From Sandaracinaceae bacterium (GTDB lineage Bacteria > Myxococcota_A > Polyangia > Polyangiales > Sandaracinaceae), in the NCBI GenBank assembly GCA_019637095.1, contig JAHBWG010000018.1, forward strand, positions 48,190 through 112,189: a DNA stretch of 64,000 nt, given 5' to 3'. Numbering within the stretch: the stretch's first letter is position 1; every line of letters begins with the position of its first letter. The notes under the pieces are model-generated. The model did not search any database, had not been told where the DNA came from, and was given only the letters and a program-made list of their open reading frames with translations. The translations under genes were made by a program, and so were the position numbers. Positions 12,802-21,499 of the stretch are shown piece after piece.

Positions 12802-13734
12802 ATGCGCGCACGACTTCAGCTCGGGCTCGGATTGGCGGCGATCGCGGCGGTCGCGGCCTGGCCTCCCGAGCGGGGCGACGCGCAGACGGACGAGCAGGAA
12901 GAGTTCGTCCACTACCGCCGCCTGACCGTCGCGACGAGCTTCGGCGAGCGCAACGTCCTCGTCACCTATCCGCGCCGCCGCGATCGGCGCGAGCACCCGC
13001 CGGGGGAGCGCTATCCCGTCGTGATCGCGCTCCACGGCCAGGCGGAGGCGCTCGCCGGCCCCCGCCGCGGCCACCTCGGCTGGTCGTTCCTCTACCGGCT
13101 CCCGACGGCGATGAGCGCGGTGCTGCGGGGCCGGCTGACCCGCGCCGACTACCAAGGTCACGTGCGCGACGAGCACCTCGCGTACGTCAACGCGACGCTG
13201 CGGGCGCGTCCGTTCCGAGGGGTCGCCGTCGTCACGCCGTACATGCCGAACATCGGCGGCCCGCTCGGTTCGGAGGCGGTCGCCGAGTACGGCGACTGGC
13301 TCGCGGGCCCGCTGCTCGCGGCGGTGCGGGAGCGCTTCCCCGGCCTCGCGCAGACGCGCGAGGGCGTCGGGATCGACGGCGTCTCGCTCGGCGGTCGCGT
13401 GGCGCTCGAGGTCGGCTTCCGACACCCCGAGGCGTTCGGCGCCGTCGGCGGGATGCAGCCGGCCATCCGCGGGCTCGAGGACGGCCTCGCCGATCTCTCG
13501 CGCGACGCCGGTCGGAGCCGCCCGCAGCGCGTGCGCGTGCTCTCGAGCGCGGCCGACCCGTTCCTGTGGGCGACCCGCCGCCTCTCGAGCGCGCTCCGCG
13601 ACCGCCAGGTCCCCCACACGCTCACCGTCGTGCCGGGCCCGCACGACTACGAGTTCAACCGCGGACCGGGGAGCCTCGAGCTGTTGCTGCACGCGGACGC
13701 GGCCCTCGTGCACGAGCCCGTCGACGAGGATTGA
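12802..13734 (+). CDS. Secreted alpha/beta-hydrolase, esterase D/feruloyl-esterase-like
   Basis: 310 residues; ATG 12802 follows a GGAAGGGG ribosome site. A signal peptide is likely at residues 1-27 (hydrophobic LGLGLAAIAAVAAW, then a GDAQ-type cleavage region). The alpha/beta-hydrolase pattern is visible: oxyanion HGQ at 78-80, nucleophile elbow GVSLG with Ser195, an acid candidate Asp252 and His281 in VPGPHDYE. The layout is that of the esterase D/PHB-depolymerase-like branch. Substrate cannot be read from sequence. It sits 15 bases after carB with its own good ribosome site. The product is probably periplasmic or extracellular. Confidence 0.75.
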   Translation: MRARLQLGLGLAAIAAVAAWPPERGDAQTDEQEEFVHYRRLTVATSFGERNVLVTYPRRRDRREHPPGERYPVVIALHGQAEALAGPRRGHLGWSFLYRLPTAMSAVLRGRLTRADYQGHVRDEHLAYVNATLRARPFRGVAVVTPYMPNIGGPLGSEAVAEYGDWLAGPLLAAVRERFPGLAQTREGVGIDGVSLGGRVALEVGFRHPEAFGAVGGMQPAIRGLEDGLADLSRDAGRSRPQRVRVLSSAADPFLWATRRLSSALRDRQVPHTLTVVPGPHDYEFNRGPGSLELLLHADAALVHEPVDED

Positions 13735-13760
13735 GCGGCAGCCGGTCCACCCATTCGTGC

Positions 13761-13766
13761 TAGGAC
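13761..13766 (+). promoter_or_regulatory. Candidate -10 element for a leaderless greA transcript
   Basis: TAGGAC lies six bases before the greA ATG. It is one of the TAnnnY hexamers seen 5-9 bases before many starts here. Only a weak AGGA stands before the start, overlapping this hexamer. No clear -35 is visible. Confidence 0.3.
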
Positions 13767-13772
13767 AGCGCG

Positions 13773-14249
13773 ATGGAGAAGGTACCGATGACCCCCGAGG
13801 GTCACGCCGCGCTCAAGGAGCTCCTCAAGGAGAAGAAGGCGGAGATCATGCGCCTCGCGAAGGCGATCGGCGAGGCCGCCGAGGAGGGCGATCTCAAGGA
13901 GAACGCCGAGTATCACGCGGCCCGCGAGCGCCAGGGCATCGTCAAGGCCCAGGTCGACGAGATCGAGGACAAGCTCGCGCGCGCGGAGGTCATCGACACG
14001 AGCGGGATGCGCGGAGAGCGCGTCGCGTTCGGCGCCTGGGTCACCCTCGAGGACACCGACAAGGGGGACTCCGTCACCTACCGCATCGTGGGCGCCGACG
14101 AGGCCGACGTCGAGGCGGGCTCGATCAGCGTCACCTCGCCGATCGCGCGGGCGATGATCAACCGCGAGGTCGGCGACGAGGTGAAGGTCAAGACACCGGG
14201 CGGCGTGCGCACGTACGAGGTCGTCGACGTGCGCTGGAGGGACGCTTGA
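13773..14249 (+). CDS. greA: Transcription elongation factor GreA
   Basis: 158 residues, exactly the GreA size. The N-terminal coiled coil carries the family signature EGDLKENAEYHAARERQG (about 38-55) with the acidic tip residues D and E. The C-terminal FKBP-like domain follows (VTLEDTDKGDSVTYRIVG, SPIARAMI, GDEVKVKTPGG). It stimulates RNA polymerase to cleave backtracked transcripts in the secondary channel. The next gene starts on a TTG overlapping its TGA stop, so the two are coupled. Confidence 0.98.
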   Translation: MEKVPMTPEGHAALKELLKEKKAEIMRLAKAIGEAAEEGDLKENAEYHAARERQGIVKAQVDEIEDKLARAEVIDTSGMRGERVAFGAWVTLEDTDKGDSVTYRIVGADEADVEAGSISVTSPIARAMINREVGDEVKVKTPGGVRTYEVVDVRWRDA

Positions 14250-14713
14250 AGACGCAAGCGCGCGTGACCTTCGTCGAGAGCTTCGCGGTCTCCCCGGAGC
14301 GGCTCTTCGACGCCCTGCTCGATCACGAAGGGATGAGCGAGTGGATGGGCGCGCGCGTCAAGGTCGTGAGCGGCCCGGACGACGGCGGCGTCGGTACGGT
14401 GCGCCGGATCGCGATGCCGGGCGGCGGCGCGCTCGACGAGGAGGTCACTTACGTCCTCTACCCGCGTCGCATGGTCTACCGCATCGTGCGCGGGCTCCCG
14501 ATCGTGCGCTTCCATCGCGGCGAGATCCTCGTCGAGCCGTGGGGGCAGACCGGCGCGCAGCTCAGCTGGGACATCGTGCTCGACTCGGCGATCCCGGGCG
14601 TTGCCGCCGCGATCGTCGCCATCCTGCGGCCGCGCATCCGCGCCGGGCTCGCGAAGCTGCGGGGCCAGCTGGCCGCCGAGCGCGAGGCAGGCGAGGCGCG
14701 ACCGGCCGCCTGA
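14246..14713 (+). CDS. SRPBCC/polyketide-cyclase-like protein
   Basis: 155 residues. The TTG start at 14246 is chosen because it overlaps the greA stop and has GGAGGG five bases upstream; no ATG or GTG is well placed. The START/Bet v1-like (SRPBCC) pattern is seen: RVTFVESFAVSPERLFDALL at the start, a GVGTVRRIAMPGG strand region and LSWDIVLDS, then a C-terminal helix. These proteins form a hydrophobic cavity for lipids or polyketides; the ligand here is unknown. The C-terminal tail (RPRIRAGLAKLRGQL) is basic and amphipathic. It is convergent with the next gene, with three bases between stops. Confidence 0.75.
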   Translation: MKTQARVTFVESFAVSPERLFDALLDHEGMSEWMGARVKVVSGPDDGGVGTVRRIAMPGGGALDEEVTYVLYPRRMVYRIVRGLPIVRFHRGEILVEPWGQTGAQLSWDIVLDSAIPGVAAAIVAILRPRIRAGLAKLRGQLAAEREAGEARPAA

Positions 14714-14716
14714 GCG

Positions 14717-15892
14717 TCACTGCTCTTCGTCGGAGGCCGCCCGCGGGGGCGCGGCCGGCTCCTCGCGGGGCAGCCAGCCGCTGCGGTACGCGTCGAGCAG
14801 GAGCTTGCCGACCTCGACGGGCAGACCGAGGTAGGGCTCGTCGTAGCGGATCGCGGGCGCGTGCTTGCGCGTCAGGACGAGCTGCCGCGCCTCGTGCGCG
14901 CCCTCGAGCACCGACCACTTGGTCTTCGCGTCGACGGTCACGCCGACGAGCTCCTTCCAGCGCGCGCGCAAGATCCCTTGACGTGTGCGGATCAACACCT
15001 CGGCGGGCGTGAGGACCATCGCGAGGCCCTTGCGCGGCGAGACCTCGCGGCGGGTCATCCAGAGCCAGCGCCCGGGGACGGCGAGGAGCGCCAAGAAGAG
15101 CCCCGCGATCATCCAGGGCTCGAGGGCGCCCCAGACCGCGGCCCCGCCGCGCGACAGGCCGTCGAGGGCGACCGTCGCGACGAGCAAGAGGGCGTACGGC
15201 CCCTTCTTGAGCCAGCCGAGATCGTGCCGCACCACGGTCGTCCCCGGCTCGGCGAGGCCCGCCGCCGCCGCGTCGTAGACGCGGCTCGCGAGCGAGGCCG
15301 GCTCGGCCTCCGCCTCGCGCGGCTCGGGCGCCGAGCCTCGCCAGCGCATGAGCCGCTCGGCGAGCCGCCCGGGCGTGTCGTCGAACACGGGGGGCAAGGC
15401 GACGTGCGTGCGACCGAGCGCGGGATCGACCACCACGAACACCTCGCTCCATCGGCGGCCCGCCTTGCGCGTCTGCCACTGGCCGCGCTCGGCGATCCCG
15501 ACCACGCGCTCGCGCGGGACCACCACGTCGTGCGTCGGCGTCCGGTAGAGCAGCCCCTCGCTCGTGAGCACGAGGCCGTGGCGCGAGGTCGTCAGCCACG
15601 TCCGCACGCGGCCCGCGAAGACCGCCCCGAGCAGGATCACCCGCAGGGTGAGCCCGAGGGCGACGAAGCGCAGCAGCATCCCGATCGGATCGAGGCTCGA
15701 CTCCGCGACCACCTCGCGGAACACCGCGGCGGCCCACGCGATCGCCGCGAGCACGGGCGCGAGCACCGCCTTGGCGCCGTCCGCGTCGAGGAGCGGCGGA
15801 CGCACGACCACGACGCGAGTGTCCCCGTCCGCCGCGGTCCCCGTCTCGAGCGCGCGCTCCGCGCGCCGCACCCAGCTCGTCTGGCCGCTCAC
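14717..15892 (-). CDS. Membrane protein with PH-like domains
   Basis: 391 residues from GTG 15892, whose GTGA overlaps the stop of the upstream lipoprotein gene; longer in-frame extensions are Arg/Gly-rich and not protein-like. Four hydrophobic segments form two pairs: around 39-55 and 65-90 (LGLTLRVILLGAVFAG), and around 228-245 and 258-280 (WMIAGLFLALLAVPG). Each pair is followed by a bacterial PH-like fold (GLVLTSEGLLYRTPTHDVVVPRERV; LAMVLTPAEVLIRTRQG). This is a duplicated two-TM plus PH arrangement. Function is unknown. The C-terminus ends in a proline/acidic tail. Confidence 0.65.
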   Translation of the reverse strand: MSGQTSWVRRAERALETGTAADGDTRVVVVRPPLLDADGAKAVLAPVLAAIAWAAAVFREVVAESSLDPIGMLLRFVALGLTLRVILLGAVFAGRVRTWLTTSRHGLVLTSEGLLYRTPTHDVVVPRERVVGIAERGQWQTRKAGRRWSEVFVVVDPALGRTHVALPPVFDDTPGRLAERLMRWRGSAPEPREAEAEPASLASRVYDAAAAGLAEPGTTVVRHDLGWLKKGPYALLLVATVALDGLSRGGAAVWGALEPWMIAGLFLALLAVPGRWLWMTRREVSPRKGLAMVLTPAEVLIRTRQGILRARWKELVGVTVDAKTKWSVLEGAHEARQLVLTRKHAPAIRYDEPYLGLPVEVGKLLLDAYRSGWLPREEPAAPPRAASDEEQ

Positions 15893-16173
15893 CGCGGCTC
15901 CGGGCAGCTGCGCCGCGCGATCGCGCAGCGCGCGAGGGCGTCCGGGTCCTCGATGGATCGCGCGAGCGCGCACAGCCCTTCGACCGCGTCGCAGAGCTCG
16001 CGTTCCGCCGGACACCGCTCGCCCTCCGCGCACGCCTCGGCCCCGGCGCGCTGGTGCGCGATCGTGGCCTCGTAGACCTGGATGCGGCGGAACGCCTCGT
16101 CGGTCGGGGGCGGCGCTGCGCCGCCGCCGCAGGCGACGAGGGCGAGCGCGATCGTGGCGCGAAGGTAAGACAT
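15889..16173 (-). CDS. Small cysteine-rich lipoprotein
   Basis: 94 residues from ATG 16173. The short signal peptide ends in a lipobox, LVAC, with the lipidated Cys15 followed by GGG. The mature part has six further cysteines (C48, C54, C61, C68, C83, C90), so it is probably disulfide-bonded outside the inner membrane. No recognised domain. It is divergently oriented from the MglA-like GTPase gene (51 bases apart) and its stop overlaps the start of the PH-like membrane protein, making a two-gene minus-strand operon. Confidence 0.7.
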   Translation of the reverse strand: MSYLRATIALALVACGGGAAPPPTDEAFRRIQVYEATIAHQRAGAEACAEGERCPAERELCDAVEGLCALARSIEDPDALARCAIARRSCPEPR

Positions 16174-16181
16174 TCTCGTGC

Positions 16182-16202
16182 GAGCCTCCGAGCGGTAGGC
16201 TC
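16182..16202. promoter_or_regulatory. Inverted repeat in the divergent mglA-like/lipoprotein promoter region
   Basis: GAGCCT at 16182-16187 and AGGCTC at 16197-16202 are perfect inverted arms around a nine-base spacer, within the 51-base gap between two divergent genes. It could be an operator, but TAGGCT also resembles the -10 hexamer of this genome. Confidence 0.3.
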
Positions 16203-16224
16203 TCTGGCCGCCCGCCGCAAGCCC

Positions 16225-16968
16225 ATGCCCCTCGTCAACCACGCGCGACAGGAGATCCACCTCAAGGTCGTCTACTACGGGCCGGGGCTCGGCGGGAAGA
16301 CGACGAACCTCGAGGTGATCCACGCCCGAACGCGCCCGGAGCTGCGCGGCAAGCTGATCTCGCTCGCGACGGAGTCGGAGCGCACGCTCTTCTTCGACCT
16401 GCTCCCGGTCGAGCTCGGGCTCTTCAAGGGCTACCAGGTGCGGCTGCACCTCTGCACCGTGCCGGGGCAGATCGCGCACGACCGCACCCGGCGCTTGATC
16501 CTGCGGCACGTCGACGGGATCGTCTTCGTCGTCGACTCGCAGGCCTCGCGCGTCGACGACAACCTCGAGAGCATCCGGAACCTCGCGGACAACCTGCGGC
16601 TGCAGGGCGACGACCCGGACCGGCTGCCGATGGTCGTGCAGTACAACAAGCGCGATCTGCCGAGCGCCTTGCCCGTCGAGGCGCTGCAGGCGCGGCTCGG
16701 GGTGCCCGCGCACACGCCGCGCTTCGACGCCGTCGCGGTCAGCGGCGCGGGCGTCTTCGAGACGGTGAAGGGGATCCTCAAGGCGTCGCTCGCGATCGTC
16801 GGCGACCCGCGGCGCTCGCCGGAGGGGCGCTCGCCGTCGATCCTGCCGGGCAAGCGCGCGTCGATGTTCCCGAGCGCCGCCGGCCTGCGCCCCGAGGCTC
16901 GCGCGCTCACCGGCGAGGCGCCGCTGCCGCCCCCTGCGCAGGCGCCGCGGCTCGACGAGGAGGACTGA
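16225..16968 (+). CDS. MglA-like small Ras-type GTPase with C-terminal extension
   Basis: 247 residues. The first ~200 match the MglA family: P-loop GPGLGGKT at 19-26, the MglA hallmark TESERTLFFDLLPVELG at about 49-65, the G3 region TVPGQ at 78-82, NKRD at 141-144 and an SGAGVFETVKGI G5-like end. MglA of Myxococcus is ~195 residues and sets front-rear polarity; this protein has an extra ~50-residue Pro/Ala/Arg-rich tail. No MglB partner gene is adjacent. The stop TGA overlaps the ATG of the Nudix-MBL gene, so both are one unit. It could be a paralogue with a different role from motility. Confidence 0.85.
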   Translation: MPLVNHARQEIHLKVVYYGPGLGGKTTNLEVIHARTRPELRGKLISLATESERTLFFDLLPVELGLFKGYQVRLHLCTVPGQIAHDRTRRLILRHVDGIVFVVDSQASRVDDNLESIRNLADNLRLQGDDPDRLPMVVQYNKRDLPSALPVEALQARLGVPAHTPRFDAVAVSGAGVFETVKGILKASLAIVGDPRRSPEGRSPSILPGKRASMFPSAAGLRPEARALTGEAPLPPPAQAPRLDEED

Positions 16969-18437
16969 TGCACGCGCCGCTGCAGCTCGGCGCCTGCGTC
17001 GCCCTCGTGGTCGAGGGCGGGCCGGCGCGCCTGCTCTGGGCGGCCCGGCCGCGCGAGGCGCCGACGCTGCCCGGGTTCCACGTCCTGCCGGGCGGCTTGC
17101 TCGACCCGCTCGACGACGCGCTCCCGCACGACGGAGGGGACCACCTCCACGCTCGCGTCGCCTGCCTGCGCGAGCTCTTCGAGGAGACGGGGATCCTCCT
17201 CGCCCACGGGGCAGAGCGGCTCGACCCGGCGAGCTTGGACGTCCTGCGCGACGCGCTGATCGAGGGCGACGAGGACGCGGCCGAGCGGTTCGCGGCCGCG
17301 GGCCTCACGTGGCGTACGGCCGAGCTGGTCCCGATCGGCCGCTGGGTGACGCCGGACTTCGCGCCCGAGCGCTTCGACACGCGCTTCTTCGCGGTCCGCC
17401 TGCCCGCGCCGATCCCGCCGAGCCTCGTGCTGAACGAGCTCGCGCACGCGGAGTGGATCGAGGTGCCCGAGGCGCTCGCGCGCTTCGCCCGCGGCGGGAT
17501 CCTCGCCCCTCCGCCGCTGCTCGCGCTCCTGCGCGACCTCGCGAAGGGCGCGCTCGACGAGGACGCGCTGCGCGCCCTCTACGGCGCGAGCGGCGAGCCC
17601 GCGCAGCGCTGGGAGGTCGTCCCCGGGGTCTGGCTCCTGCCGTTCCGGACCCCGACGCTGCCGCCCGCCACGCACACGAACAGCTACCTCGTCGGGACGG
17701 GGGAGGCGCTCCTCGTCGAGCCGGCGACGCCGTACGCCGACGAGCGCGAGCGGATGCTGCGGTGGCTGCTCGAGGCCAAGCGGGGCGGCATCGCGCCCGT
17801 GGCGATCTTCGTGACGCACCACCACGTCGATCACGTCGGCGCGGCGCGCGCGCTCGTCGAGCAGCTCGGGCTGCCGCTCTGGGCGCACGCGGAGACGGCG
17901 GCGCGGCTCGACGTCCCGGTCGCGCGTCTCCTCGCGCACGGCGAGCGCATCACCCTCGCCGGCCCCACGCCGATGACCCTCTGCGCGGTGCACACGCCCG
18001 GGCACGCGCCCGGGCACCTCTGCCTCTACGAGGAGGCGAGCGGCGCGCTGATCGCGGGCGACATGGTGGCCTCCGAGGGGACCATCCTCGTGGAGCCGCA
18101 GGACGGCGACATGGCGCTCTACCTCGCGTCGCTCGCCGCGATGAAGGCGCTCCGTCCCAGCGTGCTCCTGCCGGCGCACGGCTGGCCCGTCCGCGAGGCC
18201 GACGCGCTGCTCGACCACTACGTCGCCCACCGCCTCGCGCGCGAGGCCAAGATCGCCGCCGCGCTCGGCGCGCTCGGCGGGCCCGCGAGCGTGCACGACT
18301 TGTTGCCCACCGCGTACGACGACGCGCCGCTCCTGGTGTGGCCGCTCGCCGCGCTCTCGCTCGAGGCCCACCTGATCAAGCTCGAGCGCGAGGGGAGGGC
18401 GGTCCGGAGCGCCGCCGGCTGGGCGCTCGCCCGGTGA
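16968..18437 (+). CDS. Nudix hydrolase fused to a metallo-beta-lactamase-fold hydrolase
   Basis: 489 residues; ATG 16968 overlaps the preceding TGA. Residues ~7-200 are a Nudix domain, with GGLL at 42-45 and the box core RELFEETGI at 68-76; the stretch between is longer than usual. Residues ~215-489 are a metallo-beta-lactamase domain: HHHVDH at 284-289, HTPGHAPGH at 342-350, GDM with Asp365 and PAHGW near 412. The C-terminal winged-helix-like tail resembles the LACTB2 group of endoribonucleases. All metal ligands appear present. A plausible role is hydrolysis of a CoA- or nucleotide-type substrate plus thioester or RNA cleavage, but this is inference. Confidence 0.8.
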   Translation: MHAPLQLGACVALVVEGGPARLLWAARPREAPTLPGFHVLPGGLLDPLDDALPHDGGDHLHARVACLRELFEETGILLAHGAERLDPASLDVLRDALIEGDEDAAERFAAAGLTWRTAELVPIGRWVTPDFAPERFDTRFFAVRLPAPIPPSLVLNELAHAEWIEVPEALARFARGGILAPPPLLALLRDLAKGALDEDALRALYGASGEPAQRWEVVPGVWLLPFRTPTLPPATHTNSYLVGTGEALLVEPATPYADERERMLRWLLEAKRGGIAPVAIFVTHHHVDHVGAARALVEQLGLPLWAHAETAARLDVPVARLLAHGERITLAGPTPMTLCAVHTPGHAPGHLCLYEEASGALIAGDMVASEGTILVEPQDGDMALYLASLAAMKALRPSVLLPAHGWPVREADALLDHYVAHRLAREAKIAAALGALGGPASVHDLLPTAYDDAPLLVWPLAALSLEAHLIKLEREGRAVRSAAGWALAR

Positions 18438-18493
18438 CCGGCGATGGCCTGGCCTCGATGGCGCGGGCGCTCGAGCGCTCGACGGGGCTCCGC

Positions 18494-21403
18494 TCACTCC
18501 TGCGGGAGCCAGATCTCGCGCGGGACGTGGAGGATCGCTTCGCGGGTACCGCGGCGGACGCGCAGCACCGCGCCGACGTTCGGCGCGCCGCGCAGGAGCC
18601 GGCGCGCCTCCGCGAGCTCGCTCGGCGCGACCCCATCGACCGAGACGAGCACGTCGCCGGCGCGCAGGCCGGCGAGGGCCGCGTGCCCGAAGGCGGCGCG
18701 CACGCGCGCGGCGTCGTCCGACCACCCGAGCTCGAGCGCGACCCCGCGGCGGCGGCCCTCGAGCTCGCCCGCGCGCGAGGCGTCGAGCCGCTCGGGCAGG
18801 CGGAGCACGATCCCCGGCGTCTCGCGGCCGGCGAGCACCCGCACGCGCTCGGGCTCGCTCCGCCCCGCGGCGGGGTGCGACGCGACGAGCTCCGTCGCGC
18901 CCGCGGGGAGGCCGGCGAGCACGAACGCGCCACGCGGATCCGTCGCCGCCCGGCGGCCCGCCGCCTCCACCACGGCGCGCCCCACGGTGTGGCCGAGCGC
19001 GTCGACCACCGTCCCCTCGACGCGACCGCCGGGCACGAGGCGCACGGGATCGAGCGCCACGTCGTCCGGGCCTCGACCGCGATCGACGACCTCGACCGCC
19101 CGGGTCGCCGAGACGTAGCCGTCCGCCGCGAACGTGAGCGTCCAGCGCGCCGCGCGCGCGCGCGGGATCTCGAACGCGCCGTCACGGCCCGCGCTCGCCT
19201 CGAGCCGCTCGGGCGGTAAGTCGTCGCGGACGGCGGTCACGGTGGCAGCGACGGCCGCGCCCGTGAAGTCGTCCACGACGCTGCCGCTCAGGCTCGCGCC
19301 ACGCGCGAGGGGGATCGACGCCTCGCCGCTCGCGTCGAAGACGTCCCGCACGGCGGGCGCGTAGCCGGTCCGGGCCGCCTCGAGCCGCCAGGGTCCTCGG
19401 GGCAGCCCGTCCGCGACGAACGTCCCGTCCGCGGCGCTGAACACGGTGGTCCGGTGGGGCGCGCTCGCGCGCAACGCGCTCACCGCGACCTGCGCGCCCG
19501 GGACGGGGAAGCCGCGCTCGTCGACCGTGCGGCCGTGGAGGCGGTGGGCGGCCCCCTCGAGCACGAGCCGGAGCGTGCCCTCTCCGCCGGGCGCGACGCT
19601 CGCGCGGCCGCGCGCGGCCGGGCGTCCCGGCGGGCGCGCGGTGACGGAGAGCTCGCCGACGACCGCGTCGATCGCGAAGTCGCCGTTCTGGCCGGTGAAG
19701 GCGACCCGGGGGTGCGGCTCACGATCCGAGTGCACCTCGACGAGCACGCCCTCGACCCCCGCCTCGCGCTCGTCGACGACCTGGCCCGTGAGGCGCCCCG
19801 CCGGAGCGAGGACCAGCTCGAGTCCTTCCCGGTCTGCCGCGGGCGCGACGTAGACCCGGGCGGTCGTGGCGGGTGCGAAGCCGGGGGCGTGGGCGACGAC
19901 CTGCACGTGGCCCGGCGGGATCCCGGTGATCCGGAAGCGGCCGTCCTGATCGGCGACGTGGGCCGCGGCGACCCGCCCCTCGGAGGCGGCGACGGGGAGG
20001 CCGAGGGGGCGCTCTACGCTCGGCGCGATCGGGATGGGGGGGACGGATCCCTCCGTCACCTCGAGGCGCATCGTCGATCCCACGTCGATCTGGCTCGCGA
20101 ACACGGCCCCACGGAAGCCGCGCGCCCCGGTGAGATCGACGGGCTGTCGGTCGCTCGCCTCGCCGAGGACCTCGAGCCGCGCGCCCGCGACGGGGTATCG
20201 ATCTGAATCGATGACGATACCCGAGAGCGCTCCTCCCGGGGTGAGGGCGACCTCGAGGGGCGCGCCAGGGTCGTGCTCGAGCGCGGTGACCGGGACGTAG
20301 CCGTCGGCCCACAGGCTCACGCGGTGCGTCGCGCGCTGGACGCCCGCGACCCGAAACCGCCCCTGGGCGTCGCTGGTCACGGCCCGAGGGGCGACGTCGA
20401 GCGCCTCCGCGGCCACGGTGATCTCCACTCCGGCCAGCGGACGACCGGTGTCGTAATCAGTAACGATTCCAGTGAGAACCGCGCCGGATCGGAGCGTCAA
20501 CGTCAGGAATGCGCGGGTCCCTGGCTCGACCTCGATGCCCCGGCGCGGCTCTGCGACCAGGGTGCCCGAGTGCGCGCGCGCCTCGTACGTGCCCGGGGGA
20601 ACGGCCGCGAACCGGAAGCTCCCGTCCGCGTCCGATCGCGCCTGCCGGGCGGGCCAGATCCCCGAGCCGGCGAGCAGGATCGTCGCGTCCGCGCGCGGTG
20701 TCCCGTCCTCGGCGACGACCCGGCCGGCCACCGAGCCGACGCGGGCGAGCTCGACGCGGAGCCGGTCCCCGCCGGGCTCCACGCCCGAGCGCGCGACCGG
20801 ACCATACCCGGCGGCGTCGACGGTGAGCGCGTGGGCGCCGGCGTGGAGGGTATCGATCTCGAACAAGCCCGCGGCGTCGGTGCCCACCACCCACGGTGGC
20901 AACGGCGCCCCTTCGCGCTCCACCGAGACCCGGGCGCCGGCGACGGGGTCCCCCCGGTCGTCCACGACGAGCCCCGCGACGCGCCCGCCGGGCGGGAGCG
21001 GCACGCGGACGGAGGTGTCGCCTTCGAACCGCTGTTCGAGCGTGAAGCGGGCGCGCCCGGGCGCCTCGGCGAGGATGCGGACCGGCGCGCCCGCCGGAAG
21101 ATCGAGCACGACGGGGAGGGCGCCCCGGTAGCTCGCGACGAGCTCGCCGTCGACCGAGGCCTCGACGCGGACCGGCGCCTCGAGCGGTTCGGTCGGGGTG
21201 AGCTCGACGCGCGCGCGCGCCGGCGCCGGCTCGTCCGCCGCGGCGGGCCCCGCGGGCGCGCGGTCGCCCTCGCCGCCCCCGCCGCCTTCGCGCGTGGAGG
21301 GCGGGCCCCCGAGGACCAACGCGATCGCCGCGATCGCAGCGACTCCCAGGCCCCACGGGCCACGTGGGGCGGGGGAGGTCGTGGAGGCCGGGTCGGGGCT
21401 CAC
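18494..21403 (-). CDS. Membrane-anchored multi-repeat carboxypeptidase-regulatory-like protein with C-terminal PDZ domain
   Basis: 969 residues from GTG 21403, the first start upstream of the membrane anchor that does not run into the divergent rpmB promoter. One TM helix lies at about residues 15-34 (GVAAIAAIALVLGG), then a Gly/Glu/Pro linker. The rest is a chain of about eight to ten carboxypeptidase-regulatory-like beta-sandwich repeats, recognisable by G-x-V-x-D-x-x-G-x-P-V-x-G-A and DGSFRF..PPGTY. The last ~90 residues form a PDZ-like domain (AALAGLRAGDVLVSVDGVAP). It is probably an inner-membrane-anchored periplasmic or surface scaffold. It is convergent with the Nudix-MBL gene. Confidence 0.8.
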   Translation of the reverse strand: MSPDPASTTSPAPRGPWGLGVAAIAAIALVLGGPPSTREGGGGGEGDRAPAGPAAADEPAPARARVELTPTEPLEAPVRVEASVDGELVASYRGALPVVLDLPAGAPVRILAEAPGRARFTLEQRFEGDTSVRVPLPPGGRVAGLVVDDRGDPVAGARVSVEREGAPLPPWVVGTDAAGLFEIDTLHAGAHALTVDAAGYGPVARSGVEPGGDRLRVELARVGSVAGRVVAEDGTPRADATILLAGSGIWPARQARSDADGSFRFAAVPPGTYEARAHSGTLVAEPRRGIEVEPGTRAFLTLTLRSGAVLTGIVTDYDTGRPLAGVEITVAAEALDVAPRAVTSDAQGRFRVAGVQRATHRVSLWADGYVPVTALEHDPGAPLEVALTPGGALSGIVIDSDRYPVAGARLEVLGEASDRQPVDLTGARGFRGAVFASQIDVGSTMRLEVTEGSVPPIPIAPSVERPLGLPVAASEGRVAAAHVADQDGRFRITGIPPGHVQVVAHAPGFAPATTARVYVAPAADREGLELVLAPAGRLTGQVVDEREAGVEGVLVEVHSDREPHPRVAFTGQNGDFAIDAVVGELSVTARPPGRPAARGRASVAPGGEGTLRLVLEGAAHRLHGRTVDERGFPVPGAQVAVSALRASAPHRTTVFSAADGTFVADGLPRGPWRLEAARTGYAPAVRDVFDASGEASIPLARGASLSGSVVDDFTGAAVAATVTAVRDDLPPERLEASAGRDGAFEIPRARAARWTLTFAADGYVSATRAVEVVDRGRGPDDVALDPVRLVPGGRVEGTVVDALGHTVGRAVVEAAGRRAATDPRGAFVLAGLPAGATELVASHPAAGRSEPERVRVLAGRETPGIVLRLPERLDASRAGELEGRRRGVALELGWSDDAARVRAAFGHAALAGLRAGDVLVSVDGVAPSELAEARRLLRGAPNVGAVLRVRRGTREAILHVPREIWLPQE

Positions 21404-21449
21404 GGGGGGTCGGTCCTGAACGCGGGGGCTCGAGGGGGTGATTCCGCGT

Positions 21450-21478
21450 TTGCCACGGCGCGCGCGGGATGCTAGGTC
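21450..21478 (+). promoter_or_regulatory. Candidate rpmB promoter
   Basis: TTGCCA (21450-21455) is followed after 17 bases by TAGGTC (21473-21478), then a short leader with a GGAGAGA ribosome site. The -10 match is partial, so this is a low-confidence call. Confidence 0.35.
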
Positions 21479-21499
21479 CCGCTCCCCTCGGAGAGAAGC

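Noticed and set aside
9202..13713. A very long minus-strand open frame (about 1500 codons) opposite carB and the esterase gene
   Set aside because: Its translation is a low-complexity Arg/Asp/His/Ala/Glu shadow and carB on the other strand is certain. Long antisense frames are expected at this GC content.
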